Assembly (NCBI RefSeq): GCF_001189535.1
Contig: NZ_CP012070.1
Span: forward strand, 620,001 to 684,000
DNA: 64,000 nt
Source of the DNA: Arsenicicoccus sp. oral taxon 190
GTDB taxonomy: Bacteria > Actinomycetota > Actinomycetes > Actinomycetales > Dermatophilaceae
Direction: 5' to 3'
Within the stretch, counting starts at the first letter, position 1. Each line of letters begins with the position of its first letter. Under the pieces are notes generated by a model, which was given only the letters and a program-made list of their open reading frames with translations, ran no database searches and had not been told where the DNA came from. A program made the translations under genes and the position numbers. Positions 1-9,053 of the stretch are shown in pieces.

Positions 1-2
1 TC

Positions 3-656
3 ATCGGCAACTTCGCGGTGACCCCGGTGGGTGACGGCATACGGCCTGATGACGTGCCCGTGCAGGGGGAGGTGCGGCTGCGGGTCAGCTCGGCCGAGCA
101 CGTGGCGGACCTGCGCGGGCCGATGGTGTGCGCGCTGGTGACGCCGGACGAGGTCGCGTCCGTGATCGGTCGCCTGGGTCCGGACCCGCTGCGGCCGGAC
201 GCCGACCCGGAGCAGGCGTGGGACCGGATCTCTCGGTCCCGCAAGACGATCGCCGAGCTGCTGCTCGACCAGGCGGTGGTCGCGGGGGTCGGCAACGTCT
301 ATCGCTGCGAGGTGCTGTGGCGGCACCGGCTCGACCCGCGCCGGCCCGGCCGGGAGCTGCGGCGCGCCTCCTGGGACCTGATCTGGGCCGATCTGGTGCG
401 GCTGCTGCCGCTCGGGGTGGCGTTCGGCCAGATCCTCACCCTCGAGGACCAGGTGGTCGACGCCGAGGCGCGGGTGGCGGCCGGGGAGGTGCCGCCCGAG
501 CTGACCGGGCGGGCGCTCGGGACGACCTACCCGCGGGAGTTCGCGACGTACAAGCGCACCGGGGAGCCGTGCCTGCGGTGCGCGTCCCGGATCCGCTCGG
601 AGAAGCTGGGCGGCCGCGAGCTCTACTGGTGCGGCCGGTGCCAGCGCCGACGGTGA
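3..656 (+). CDS. Endonuclease VIII / Fpg-family DNA glycosylase, C-terminal part
   Basis: A base-excision-repair glycosylase/AP lyase, cut by the window edge, so the N-terminal catalytic Pro-Glu end is missing. The reading frame is open from base 3; the GTG at 18 is internal, not the start. Visible are the helix-two-turn-helix region (SRKTIAELLLDQAVVAGVGN, then a YRCEVLWR stretch) and, at the C-terminus, a CX2C...CX2C zinc finger (CLRC and CGRC) with the YKRTGEPC lead-in typical of Nei/Fpg enzymes. The finger type and the sequence around it resemble the actinobacterial Nei branch more than MutM, but without the N-terminus the substrate range (oxidised pyrimidines versus 8-oxoG) cannot be assigned. 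Confidence 0.85.
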   Translation: MGNFAVTPVGDGIRPDDVPVQGEVRLRVSSAEHVADLRGPMVCALVTPDEVASVIGRLGPDPLRPDADPEQAWDRISRSRKTIAELLLDQAVVAGVGNVYRCEVLWRHRLDPRRPGRELRRASWDLIWADLVRLLPLGVAFGQILTLEDQVVDAEARVAAGEVPPELTGRALGTTYPREFATYKRTGEPCLRCASRIRSEKLGGRELYWCGRCQRRR

Positions 657-719
657 CCTGAGCGGTCCGCGCGGGTGCCCGCCCGGGCCGCGGACAGGCT
701 CCCGGCCTAGGCTGCCACC

Positions 720-1565
720 ATGGACCGTCGCCAGCTGCTGGGCCTGATGACGGGTGCGACGGCCGTGGGGGCACTGGCCGCCTGCACCGATGATAAAGGG
801 CCCTCCCCCGCCACGACGAGCCCCTCGGTGGTGCCGTCCAGCACCGAGGGTGTGCAGTATGTCGACGGCGCCTTCGCGTCCAAGCACCTCAAGGGTGCTC
901 AGGCGCCGTGGCTCGTGCTGTATCCCCCGGGGCACCCGCCCGGCAGCCGGATCCCGGTCCTGGTGACGCTGCACGGGACGGGCGGCGACCAGAGCACGCC
1001 GTGGGCGCTGCGCTGGCCGCAGACGTCCCGCCAGCTGCAGGCCGAGGGCCTGCCCGCCTTCGCGTGCGCGGGGATCAAGGGCGGGGACACGTGGTGGCAT
1101 CCCCGCAGCGACGGCACCGACAGCGCCGCCCTGATCACCGACGAGTTCGTCGCCGTGCTCAAGGGGCTCGGGCTGGACGTGTCACGGCCCGCGGTCTACG
1201 GCTACTCCATGGGCGGGGTGGGGGCCCTCTACCTCGGCGCGACCGTAGGGAAAGAGCGGGTGTCCTCCGTCGTGGCCGCCAGCACCCCGTTCATCCCGTC
1301 GTTCGAGCAGAGCCAGGGCGCCTACGACTCGGCCCAGGACTTCGCGCAGCACGACATCCGAGCCCTGTGGCCGCGGCTCGAGGGGATCCCGGTGCGCGTC
1401 GACATCGGCGACCGGGACCCCTTCCTGCAGTGCAACTGGGACTTCCTGCCGCGGGCGCGGCCCGTCCCGGAGTTCCACCTCACGCCCGGTGGCCACGACG
1501 CCGACTACTGGGGGTCGGTGGCTCTGGACCAGCTGAGGTTCGTGGCGCGCGGCTTCCGGGCCTAG
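720..1565 (+). CDS. Lipoprotein alpha/beta-hydrolase (putative esterase)
   Basis: A 281-residue exported hydrolase. The N-terminus has an RR pair at residues 3-4, a hydrophobic stretch and a lipobox LAAC with Cys22, so it is probably a Tat- or Sec-exported lipoprotein on the outer face of the membrane. The alpha/beta-hydrolase signs are an oxyanion-type LHGTGGD segment, the nucleophile elbow GYSMGG with Ser163, an acidic GDRD loop and a C-terminal GGHD His. This order matches PHB-depolymerase/feruloyl-esterase-like enzymes; the substrate cannot be told. It stands alone, 63 bp after the glycosylase, and its stop overlaps the convergent membrane-protein gene by four bases at a CTAG. Confidence 0.75.
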   Translation: MDRRQLLGLMTGATAVGALAACTDDKGPSPATTSPSVVPSSTEGVQYVDGAFASKHLKGAQAPWLVLYPPGHPPGSRIPVLVTLHGTGGDQSTPWALRWPQTSRQLQAEGLPAFACAGIKGGDTWWHPRSDGTDSAALITDEFVAVLKGLGLDVSRPAVYGYSMGGVGALYLGATVGKERVSSVVAASTPFIPSFEQSQGAYDSAQDFAQHDIRALWPRLEGIPVRVDIGDRDPFLQCNWDFLPRARPVPEFHLTPGGHDADYWGSVALDQLRFVARGFRA

Positions 1566-2386
1566 GCGTGCGCGTCGCGGTCGTCGAGCATGCCTGCCTC
1601 GTCCTCCGCGCGCAGCAGCCACAGCGCGCCGGCGAGGGCGAGGACCAGGCCGACGACCAGCTGCAGCAGCGAGCCCGGTCGGGGGTGCTCCCCCAGCAGG
1701 ACGAGCCCGAACCCCGCCGGGAAGACCGTCGCCATCGCGTAGTTGCAGCCCAGCACCGGTGCCGCGTGCCCCCGGGCCAACCCCTTGGTCAGGTGGATCT
1801 GCCCGAGGGCCATGCCCGAGACGATGAGCAGCCCCGCGACCCAGTTGAGCAGCGGCAGCTCCCAGAAGCGCCACAGCGGGTGCGCGTGGTCGCCCACCAG
1901 CAGTCGGGCGCAGATGGCGGAGAAGGAGAAGCCGAAGCCGGACAGCAGCCCGTTGCGCACCGGGCCGCCCGGCAGCGCCAGGCCACCCGCGCACAGGGCG
2001 GCGCACACCAGCAGCACCCAGATGTGCAGCGGCTCGATCGGCGGTGGGGGCCCGGTCACCGTCACGAAGCCCAGCGCCGCGATCCCGAAGACCACGGAGA
2101 CCACGGCCGCAGCGTCCGAGGCGCGCAGCCGGCGGACCCCCTGCACGTGCTGGATGATCGCGGTGACCGCGAGCGCCGAGGTCACGCACGCCTGCACGAG
2201 CAGCAGGGGCAGGAACCTGCGGGCCACCAGCGTGAAGAGGAAGCCCGCCCCCTGCAGTCCGGTGCCGATCCACCAGCTCGCCGACCGCAACGGGCCGCCC
2301 TCCGACTGCGAGCCGCGGTGGAGGCGGGCACCGGAGACGCCGTACGCGAGGACGCCGAGGGCGAGCATGACGACGGCGAGGATCAC
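1562..2386 (-). CDS. DMT/NIPA-like multi-pass membrane protein
   Basis: A 274-residue protein made almost wholly of hydrophobic segments (about nine, starting at residue 2), with short charged loops. The length, the paired-repeat feel and the C-terminal LGEHPRPGSLLQLVVGLVLALAG segment fit the drug/metabolite transporter superfamily (EamA- or NIPA-like permeases). No substrate can be inferred. The start is a GTG without a strong ribosome binding site. It is convergent with the esterase and separated from the DUF218 gene by about 70 bp, so it is probably its own transcription unit or the tail of the exopolysaccharide sub-operon. Confidence 0.6.
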   Translation of the reverse strand: MILAVVMLALGVLAYGVSGARLHRGSQSEGGPLRSASWWIGTGLQGAGFLFTLVARRFLPLLLVQACVTSALAVTAIIQHVQGVRRLRASDAAAVVSVVFGIAALGFVTVTGPPPPIEPLHIWVLLVCAALCAGGLALPGGPVRNGLLSGFGFSFSAICARLLVGDHAHPLWRFWELPLLNWVAGLLIVSGMALGQIHLTKGLARGHAAPVLGCNYAMATVFPAGFGLVLLGEHPRPGSLLQLVVGLVLALAGALWLLRAEDEAGMLDDRDAHA

Positions 2387-2455
2387 GGTGTCACGCTACC
2401 CCGCACGTCCCAGGGCTCCGGCGTATGCCGGCCGTGGGTCGCCTGTGAGCGAGGC

Positions 2456-2983
2456 TCAGCACCCGGGTGAGAGCAGGGCCTTGGCCCATCCCGCGCTCTG
2501 GTAGGCGAGCATGAGGGGCAGGTCGTAGCCCTCGTTGTGCTCCAGCATCGAGATGCGACCGGGGAAGCACCGTCCGAGGATCAGCCTGGCTCGCTCGACC
2601 TGCGGGTCGAAGGTGATGACCTGCAGTGAGGTCCAGCCCCGCTCCCGCGCCAGGCCGGCCACCGCCCTGGCCTCGCCCTGGGTCGTGGAGGGGTCGGGGT
2701 CGAAGCACACCACGGGGTAGGCCTTCTGCTGCGAGCACACGGCGGGGACACGCCCGATGTCAGCGGGGTGAGCGGAGACCACCAACGTCCCGGCGACGCC
2801 CTGCTGCATGAGCAGCTCGGCCTGCGTGATGCGCTCGTCGACAGATGGCCCGAGCACGACGATGGCGTCCGACCGGCCCACGGGGTCGTGGCGCGGGAAC
2901 AGGATGACGACGACCAGGGCCACGACGACTGTGAGTGCAACACCCAGCGATGCCAGACAGCCGAGGCGCAGGCGTCTGCTCAC
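2456..2983 (-). CDS. YdcF/DUF218-family membrane-anchored protein
   Basis: A 175-residue protein with an N-terminal basic stretch and one membrane span (residues about 8-30), then a DUF218 fold: AIVVLGPSVDERITQA, LVVSAHPAD, and the STTQGEARAV and VITFDP elements. DUF218 proteins (ElyC/YdcF/SanA) are linked to envelope polysaccharide and peptidoglycan homeostasis. I place the start at the GTG overlapping the stop of the upstream hydrolase gene (GTGA overlap at 2980-2983); a longer frame to 3067 would run inside that gene. It is the last gene of the wzz-wzy-hydrolase-DUF218 sub-operon, so a role in polysaccharide export or processing is inferred. Confidence 0.7.
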   Translation of the reverse strand: MSRRLRLGCLASLGVALTVVVALVVVILFPRHDPVGRSDAIVVLGPSVDERITQAELLMQQGVAGTLVVSAHPADIGRVPAVCSQQKAYPVVCFDPDPSTTQGEARAVAGLARERGWTSLQVITFDPQVERARLILGRCFPGRISMLEHNEGYDLPLMLAYQSAGWAKALLSPGC

Positions 2984-4689
2984 GGTCCGGTGACCGCGCG
3001 CACGACGGACTCCAGCGACCGGCGTCTCGCGGTCTCCGCGAGCAGGGCATGGTCGAGGTCGTCCCACTGCGCCACGTCGATCGGTCGGCCCTCCGCGCGG
3101 AGTCGAGCCAACGACTCCTGTCCGTGGACGTCGTCGAAGTGGCGCGCCGCGGCTGCCCCGAACTGCAGATCGATCCGGGTCGTCCGGGGCGCCAGGGACA
3201 GGAGCTCGTAGGGGTACTCGGCCAGGCCACGACGCGCCAGCACCCGGCGCACCGGCAGCGGACGCCGGCGGGAGACCTCCCGGCCCCGCTTGAGCGCCTC
3301 CTTGATCCGCGTCCTGGCGCCCGGCGCTCGGATCCCCTCGTCCGCGTCATCACCCACGCCCGGGCTCTCGGTCAGGAATCTGCGGAGCAACGGCTCCTTG
3401 AAGTAGCGCTCCACGAACCGGGGGTCGGGCTGCCAGACGATGTTGTCGAACGCCAGGATCCGATCGGGGGCGGCTGTCGCGCAGGCCCGCAGGAAGAGCC
3501 AGGCTCCGACGCACAGGCCGACGGCCACGACGGGACGGTCGGTACGCGAGCGGAGGTGCTGGATCGACGCGGCGGCGTCCTCGACCGCTGCGAGGGTGTA
3601 CGGGTTGGGCTCGACGGGCACGGCCGGATCCAGGTGCACCCCCAGACCGCGCCTCTCGGACCTGAGGCAGAGGGCCCCTCGGGCGGCGGCACGGCGAGCA
3701 GCCTGGGTCCACAGCCCTGTGGGACCGTCCAGGGGCTCGCCGCCGGCACTCGTGAAGGCGCACGCCTGCAGGACCTCACCCGTCGGCCGGGTCTCGATCG
3801 CGTGCAGCGCATGAGGACCGACCCGGACGAAGGTCTCGGTGACGGCCGCATCGTCCACGGTGAAGGCCGTGGTGGACACGCCGTGCCAGGCCGCGAGCGG
3901 CGACGCCGTCGGGGACGCCTCCTCGAGGTCATCGATGATGGCGTCGATGGCGGCGTAGGGGATCCGGGCGTACCGAGGGGCGGCGAAGTAGAGGTGCTCA
4001 GCGGTGTCGCGGTCCTCCTCGACACGCAGGGAGGCTCGGTCCTGCAGCCTCGCAGCAGGCTTCGGCGCTGCCAGACCCTTGAGGTGCTGCACCTGGGCGG
4101 GGGTGAAGAAGGACCCGCTCAGCTCGGTCCCGGACTCCTGGGGCATCACCGGGATGTCGGTGCCGAGCACCCGCAGCTTCTGGTGAAGGCGGAGGTAGGC
4201 GCGTCCCGAGATGGGCTCCCACAGGATCGTGCGTCCCGAGACAGGCCGACCCCAGCGGTGCGCGATCGACGCGCCCAGACGCAACGCCACCAGGTGCACC
4301 GGCAGCTCCCCCGCGATCCGCAGCACCTCGTCGTGCACGACATCTAGGTCCTCGACCCAGCCGGCGACGACGTCGGCCCCCTCGGCCGACGCCGAGTTGC
4401 CGTCTCCGCGCCAGTCGAAACGCACGCTGGCGAACCCACGCTCGGCGAGACGCACCGCCAGCGCACGCAGCGACCTGTAGGACGACACCCCTTCTCGCCC
4501 CATGGTGGGGGCCAGGATCACCACCCCCCGCGCTCGTCGCGACGACGGCATCTCCACCCACCCGGCCAACGCCCGACCCGGCCGACCGATCCAGGTCGGC
4601 TCCCCCACGGTCGACATCGTGTCCATCCCTTCGTCCCTGTCCCCCACGGGACCCACGCCGGCCCCGGTGTCGCTGTCGGACATCATCAT
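2980..4689 (-). CDS. Two-domain alpha/beta-hydrolase-like protein of the EPS locus
   Basis: A 569-residue protein with two serine-hydrolase-like halves. The first (about residues 30-200) has RGVVILAPTMGREG and a DWRGDGNS segment, but its nucleophile elbow reads ALRLGA, with Arg137 where Ser should be. The second (about 285-569) has an elbow GLCVGA with Cys393 as potential nucleophile and a late DDLDHALL with His547. Such serine-aminopeptidase-like proteins occur in exopolysaccharide and exosortase loci, where they may process acyl or lipid-linked groups. The ATG at 4689 overlaps the polymerase stop by four bases (ATGA), so it is translationally coupled; two more in-frame ATGs follow at once. 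Function unknown. Confidence 0.65.
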   Translation of the reverse strand: MMMSDSDTGAGVGPVGDRDEGMDTMSTVGEPTWIGRPGRALAGWVEMPSSRRARGVVILAPTMGREGVSSYRSLRALAVRLAERGFASVRFDWRGDGNSASAEGADVVAGWVEDLDVVHDEVLRIAGELPVHLVALRLGASIAHRWGRPVSGRTILWEPISGRAYLRLHQKLRVLGTDIPVMPQESGTELSGSFFTPAQVQHLKGLAAPKPAARLQDRASLRVEEDRDTAEHLYFAAPRYARIPYAAIDAIIDDLEEASPTASPLAAWHGVSTTAFTVDDAAVTETFVRVGPHALHAIETRPTGEVLQACAFTSAGGEPLDGPTGLWTQAARRAAARGALCLRSERRGLGVHLDPAVPVEPNPYTLAAVEDAAASIQHLRSRTDRPVVAVGLCVGAWLFLRACATAAPDRILAFDNIVWQPDPRFVERYFKEPLLRRFLTESPGVGDDADEGIRAPGARTRIKEALKRGREVSRRRPLPVRRVLARRGLAEYPYELLSLAPRTTRIDLQFGAAAARHFDDVHGQESLARLRAEGRPIDVAQWDDLDHALLAETARRRSLESVVRAVTGP

Positions 4690-6029
4690 CCCCCGGCCAC
4701 CCCCTCAGTGTCCCTGGGCCAAGGCCGAGCCTCAACTCGTGAACCACCCTCCGGCGGGAGCTCAGGGCCGCGGCCCGCCCCATGACGAGACCACAGGATT
4801 CCCAGGGCGATCGGGACCAACGGGTTGGAGAGGGCGTTGGTCCCGGCAGGCAGCGCAGCGACCAGACCTGCCAGCGCAGCCATCACCATCACCACGTCGA
4901 AGCCTGATGGGCGACGGTGTCGAGCCACCGCCCATGTGCTCGCGAGCAGGCCGACGAGCAGCAGGGCCAACCAGGACGCCCCCAGGGCCCCCGCCTTCAT
5001 CAGCACCCACGCCGGGAGCAGGTGCACGTCATCCACGGCCGAGAGGTCGCGCCCGGCGGCGACGAGCGTCTCCACGTCGGGGCAGAGGCGCAGGTCGACC
5101 GTACCTCCGGGCCCCAGGCCGAGCAGGGGTTCCCAGAAGCGGCCGTCCAGGGCACGCAGCACGGCCCGCGACTCGCACCCACGCTGAGCCAGCGTCACGT
5201 CCTGGACGCCCGCGAAACGACCCTGGATGAGGTTGATGGTGCCGTCGCGGGAGAGGGCCAAGAGGAAGCCGGTGACGCCCAGGACGAGGACTGCCGGGCG
5301 CACGGGCGCGGGGAGGAGCATCATGACGAGCACACCGACGCAGGCCAGAACCTGGCCCAGCACCGCCATGCTGAGGTTGGGCGTGTGCACCAGCTGCCAG
5401 CCGACCGCCGCGGCCCCCACCGCACCGAGCAGCAGCCCCCAGGAGGACGTGCGCCGCGCGCCCAGCCCCAGGTAGATCAGCCCGGCCACCCCTGGCGCCG
5501 TGACGGCGACGAATGGACCGACCTGAAAGCCTGACAGCAGTGCCGCGAAGGCCCCCACCACCGTGGTCCCCACGATCAGGCGGCGAGCCTCACGGCTCCA
5601 CGTCGCGGGCTGGGATGCCGCCAGGAAGAGGACCAGGAAGCCCCCCAGGAGCAGCACGTCCTGCACGAACGCCACCACCGTGACGGCACCGTTGCGCAGC
5701 GGAGCCCACATGACGCCGACGCCCAGGCTCACGGCCATGAGCCACCACCACAACGGCGGTCGACGGGACCACCACTCGCCGGCATACGGCAACACGGTTG
5801 CCGCGAGCACCAGGGCGTAGGTCGCGGGAAGGGTCAGCCGCTTGACGACGCCGAAGCGAGCGAACTCCTGCAGCTGCGGCGCGGCCACGAGCAGTGCGTA
5901 TGACGCCAGGAGCGACAGGCCGACGGACGCGGCGTAGACCAGGGCGATCCGGCCGTCGGGCTGGCGCCACATCCTCAGCAGCGGGAAGGACCTCGCAGGG
6001 GGCCCGGCGGTCTCGGCAGACGGGTGCAC
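4686..6029 (-). CDS. Wzy/O-antigen ligase-like polysaccharide polymerase (1 of 3)
   Basis: A 447-residue integral membrane protein with about 12 hydrophobic segments and a larger extracytoplasmic loop between them (about residues 265-330, with RDGTINLIQGRFAGVQDVTL, a DGRFWEPLLGLGPGG segment and CPDVETL). That topology is the hallmark of Wzy polymerases and WaaL ligases, which join undecaprenyl-linked repeat units. The GTG start at 6029 has a good site (GAGAAGG) upstream and lies 9 bp after the chain-length gene. The stop overlaps the hydrolase start. Whether it polymerises or ligates cannot be decided from sequence. Confidence 0.65.
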   Translation of the reverse strand: MHPSAETAGPPARSFPLLRMWRQPDGRIALVYAASVGLSLLASYALLVAAPQLQEFARFGVVKRLTLPATYALVLAATVLPYAGEWWSRRPPLWWWLMAVSLGVGVMWAPLRNGAVTVVAFVQDVLLLGGFLVLFLAASQPATWSREARRLIVGTTVVGAFAALLSGFQVGPFVAVTAPGVAGLIYLGLGARRTSSWGLLLGAVGAAAVGWQLVHTPNLSMAVLGQVLACVGVLVMMLLPAPVRPAVLVLGVTGFLLALSRDGTINLIQGRFAGVQDVTLAQRGCESRAVLRALDGRFWEPLLGLGPGGTVDLRLCPDVETLVAAGRDLSAVDDVHLLPAWVLMKAGALGASWLALLLVGLLASTWAVARHRRPSGFDVVMVMAALAGLVAALPAGTNALSNPLVPIALGILWSRHGAGRGPELPPEGGSRVEARPWPRDTEGVAGG

Positions 6030-6038
6030 GAGACCTTC

Positions 6039-6695
6039 TCACTCCACCCGACCCAGTGCGGGGCGGGCACGGCGCATCGGTCGATGACTGGCACGTCGGC
6101 GCTCCCCGACCCGCCACAGGATCGCCCACACCAGGAGGCCGCCGAGCGCGCCGGCGGCGAGCTCCAGGACGAACGGCCGAGCGGTCGCACGCGTCGGCGT
6201 GGTGGTGGGCCCCAGCTGTTCCAGGGTCATCGAGCGTCCGGCCCGCGGGGCCTCGAAGGCGCGCTGCAGGGCGCGCACCCACGCGTCAGCCAGGTCCTTG
6301 GCCTCGGACGGAGAGCTGCCGGTCGAGGAGATCACGACGAGGCTCGAGCCGAGGTCCGACTCGACGGCCACCCTGTCGAGAAGCTGGTGGGCCGAGGCGG
6401 TGGAGCCGAGCTGACGAGCAGCATCCTGGGCCACCAGGTCCGACCCGCCGAGGTAGACCGCTGTCCTGGCCCCCCCTTGAGCGGCCGTGTCGGCGGCCAC
6501 CGCGTCCTGCACCGACTTCACCGGCCCGACCCCGACCAGAGCTGCCGTGCGAGCGACATACGCACCCGGTAGGAATTGATGTGCGCAGAATGCTGTAGCC
6601 AGACCCAGCACGACGGCTGCGATCAGGCTCTTGCTGTGCTTCTGCACGAGTGTCCAATAGTCCACCCGGCGGTACACCCCCGTTACTTCCCCCAT
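6039..6695 (-). CDS. Wzz-like chain-length determinant without kinase domain (1 of 3)
   Basis: A 218-residue protein of the polysaccharide co-polymerase type: an N-terminal membrane span (about residues 22-42), a periplasmic-type domain containing the late SSPSEAKDLADAWVRALQ stretch, and a second membrane span near residues 175-195 followed by a basic tail. These proteins set chain length with a Wzy polymerase, and the polymerase gene follows after 9 bp. Unlike the other two Wzz-like proteins here it ends soon after the second span and has no Rossmann-like domain. No Shine-Dalgarno precedes the ATG; a TAGCAT box 7 bp upstream suggests a leaderless transcript. Confidence 0.65.
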   Translation of the reverse strand: MGEVTGVYRRVDYWTLVQKHSKSLIAAVVLGLATAFCAHQFLPGAYVARTAALVGVGPVKSVQDAVAADTAAQGGARTAVYLGGSDLVAQDAARQLGSTASAHQLLDRVAVESDLGSSLVVISSTGSSPSEAKDLADAWVRALQRAFEAPRAGRSMTLEQLGPTTTPTRATARPFVLELAAGALGGLLVWAILWRVGERRRASHRPMRRARPALGRVE

Positions 6696-6702
6696 GAACG
6701 CG

Positions 6703-6767
6703 ATGCTAACGGTGCCTCTTCAGACACAAAGCCGGCCCGTTGCAGTCTTAACCCTTCGGCCTACCAT
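6703..6767. promoter_or_regulatory. Back-to-back candidate promoters (wzz-like and beta-helix genes)
   Basis: On the minus strand, TTTGTG (6725-6730) and TAGCAT (6703-6708) are 16 bp apart and place the transcription start at or next to the ATG of the wzz-like gene at 6695. On the plus strand, TTGCAG (6740-6745) and TACCAT (6762-6767), also 16 bp apart, point toward the beta-helix gene. The stretch is noticeably richer in A/T than its surroundings. Both are visual matches only. Confidence 0.35.
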
Positions 6768-6851
6768 GTTCGCTGGGATGCATCCCGTGGCTACGCAACG
6801 CATCGCATCGTCGGCATGAACCACGACGAGATCAGAAAAGGGAGACGACTT

Positions 6852-8060
6852 ATGTGGCGCCGACCTGCCGTGCTGGTCACGGCGGCACTGGCTGCAGTGG
6901 CTGCCGTGATCGTCGCCCTCGTCGGCCACCGTGACGCGGCACCTTCTCCCGCGGTCCCGAGCACCCGGGTGTCCGCCGCGGCATCGACCGCAGCCGGGCG
7001 CATCGTCGACGGCAGGTCGGTGGGCCTGCTCGCCGACGGCCGCGTCATCGACGGAGGTGTGCTCACGACGGCGCTGCAGCAGGCCGCCCGGCGCGCCCCG
7101 GCCACGCTGCTGCTGCCTCAAGGAGCACTGCGTCTTCGTCTGGACCGCCCCGTGACGGTCCCGTCGGGCGTCACCGTGCGGGGGGCCGGCAGTGATCTCA
7201 CCACCCTCGCCGTGCAGCCACCCGACACCGAGCTGGGCCCGTTGTTCCTCCTGACCGGAGACCGGCCCGCTCTTGCCGATCTCAGCCTGGCGCGGACCGG
7301 GGCTGCTCCGGCCGTCCTCGTCGGGATCGGCTCGTCGAGCGCGGCGTCCCTGGCCCAAGTCAGGCTCGACTGCGCGAGGAACCGCTGGTCCTCGGCCTGC
7401 CACGGCATCCAGCTCGTGGCGGCCAAGGGCGAGACCATACGTGGGCTTCGCATCGACGCGAGTGCCGTGCAGCAGGCCGACTACGCGCTGTTCCAGACCT
7501 CAGGGGGCCAAGGCACCGTCCGCGACCTGGTGGTGTCGGGGAGCCGCTTCTCGGACAACCATGCGTCGGACCTCGAGCTCAACGCCCCGGCCGGTGTCAT
7601 GCAGGACGTGCAGATCCTCGACAACGACTTCTCCAGCAACAGGTCGCGCGGCGAGCTGTCCGGATGGGGGGTCGGCCTGGCGCACGTCAGCGGTGCCATC
7701 GTCTCGGACAACCGGTTCCGGGGATATTCCATGAGCGGGGTGCACGTCGAGGACCGTTCGGTCGACGTCGTGGTGCGCGGCAACACCTTCGTGGACGTGG
7801 GCACCCGTCCGCTGGCCTATCAGAGCGACGTGATCGTCCTGTCGGGCAGCACCCGGGTTCGCGTGGAGGCCAACACCTTTCGGCACACCACTCCGCCCGG
7901 GACCACGTCGACGGCGGTCTGGGTGGGCCACGGCGGCGCAGGGTGGCCCGCCGACGTCGTGGTCCAGGACAACCTCGACGTCGGCGGTGGTGGCCGCCCG
8001 GTGGTGGGCGACTACGGCGTCGAACGGCTCCTGAGCAAGAACAACCGATCCCAGGGTTGA
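6852..8060 (+). CDS. Secreted right-handed beta-helix protein
   Basis: A 402-residue exported protein. The N-terminus has MWRRP followed by a hydrophobic span (residues about 5-25) ending near LVGHRDAAPS. The rest reads as parallel beta-helix coils: repeated short strands ending in N-containing turns (SRFSDNHASDL, NDFSSNRSRG, DNRFRGYSMSG, RGNTFVDVG, EANTFRHT), as in pectate-lyase and polysaccharide-lyase or epimerase folds. The ATG at 6852 is chosen because AAAGGGAG lies 7 bp upstream; an ATG at 6816 is in frame but has no such site. It sits in the exopolysaccharide locus, opposite to its neighbours, so cutting or modifying the exported polymer is a reasonable inference. Confidence 0.7.
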   Translation: MWRRPAVLVTAALAAVAAVIVALVGHRDAAPSPAVPSTRVSAAASTAAGRIVDGRSVGLLADGRVIDGGVLTTALQQAARRAPATLLLPQGALRLRLDRPVTVPSGVTVRGAGSDLTTLAVQPPDTELGPLFLLTGDRPALADLSLARTGAAPAVLVGIGSSSAASLAQVRLDCARNRWSSACHGIQLVAAKGETIRGLRIDASAVQQADYALFQTSGGQGTVRDLVVSGSRFSDNHASDLELNAPAGVMQDVQILDNDFSSNRSRGELSGWGVGLAHVSGAIVSDNRFRGYSMSGVHVEDRSVDVVVRGNTFVDVGTRPLAYQSDVIVLSGSTRVRVEANTFRHTTPPGTTSTAVWVGHGGAGWPADVVVQDNLDVGGGGRPVVGDYGVERLLSKNNRSQG

Positions 8061-8072
8061 TCGTCGGGTCGA

Positions 8073-9053
8073 TCAGCCGCGTCGCTCGGAGCGGTGCGCG
8101 CGGTACCACTCGACCGTCGCGCGCACCCCCTCCTCGAGGCTGATGCGCGGCGCCCAACCCGAGTCACGGAGGGTGGACACGTCCAGGAGCTTGCGGGGCG
8201 TGCCGTCGGGCTTCGAGGTGTCCCACTCGATGGATCCCTCGTAGCCGACGGCGTCGGCGACGATGCCCGCCAGCTCCTTGATGGTGACGTCGGTCCCGGT
8301 GCCGACGTTGACCTGGACCGGGCCGTCGTAGTGCTCCAGCAGGTGCAGGCAGGCGGCGGCCATGTCGTCCACGTGCAGGAACTCCCGTCGCGGCGAGCCC
8401 GAGCCCCAGTTGGTCACGACCGGGGCACCCGCAGCCGCGGCCTCGTCATACCGCCGGATCATGGCCGGCATGACGTGAGACCCCGCGGGATCGAAGTTGT
8501 CGCCCGGGCCGTAGAGATTGGTCGGCATGGCCGAGATCCACGGCAGGCCGTACTGCCGACGCACCGCCTGGACGTGCAGGATCCCAGCGATCTTGGCGAT
8601 GGCGTAGGCGTCGTTGGTGGGTTCGAGATGGCCCGTGAGCAGCGAGTCCTCCCGGATGGGTTGCTCGGCGAGCTTGGGGTAGATGCAGGAGGACCCGAGG
8701 AAGAGCACCCGCTCCACCCCGTGCTCCAGAGCGGCGTCGAGCACGTTGACCTGGATGCGGACGTTGTCCGAGAGGAAGTCCACCGGGTAGGTGTTGTTGG
8801 CGAGGATCCCGCCCACCTTGGCAGCCGCGAGCACCACGTAGCGCGGCTTGGTCTCGGCGAAGAAGGCGAAGGTGGCCTCGCGATCCTTCAGGTCCAGCTC
8901 GGAGGACGACCGCCCCACGAGCCGACCGAAGCCGGCGGACTCCAGGTGCCGCCAGACCGCCGACCCCACGAGTCCCCGGTGGCCCGCGACATATGTCACG
9001 GCGTCCCGGTCGAGGGGACCCGGCGTGTAGTCCACCCCGTCCGCGGCCGTCAT
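8073..9053 (-). CDS. fcl: GDP-L-fucose synthase
   Basis: A 326-residue short-chain dehydrogenase that converts GDP-4-keto-6-deoxy-D-mannose to GDP-L-fucose (epimerase and NADPH reductase). Visible are the nucleotide-binding VAGHRGLVGSAVWRHL near the N-terminus, the conserved AAKVGGI, LGSSCIYP, the catalytic YAIAK (YxxxK) and NLYGPGDNFD and RREFLHVDD signatures of the WcaG/Fcl family. Its ATG overlaps the stop of gmd by four bases (ATGA), so the two steps of GDP-fucose synthesis are translationally coupled. It ends the minus-strand acetyltransferase-GT-GT-gmd-fcl sub-operon, 12 bp from the convergent beta-helix gene. Confidence 0.93.
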   Translation of the reverse strand: MTAADGVDYTPGPLDRDAVTYVAGHRGLVGSAVWRHLESAGFGRLVGRSSSELDLKDREATFAFFAETKPRYVVLAAAKVGGILANNTYPVDFLSDNVRIQVNVLDAALEHGVERVLFLGSSCIYPKLAEQPIREDSLLTGHLEPTNDAYAIAKIAGILHVQAVRRQYGLPWISAMPTNLYGPGDNFDPAGSHVMPAMIRRYDEAAAAGAPVVTNWGSGSPRREFLHVDDMAAACLHLLEHYDGPVQVNVGTGTDVTIKELAGIVADAVGYEGSIEWDTSKPDGTPRKLLDVSTLRDSGWAPRISLEEGVRATVEWYRAHRSERRG

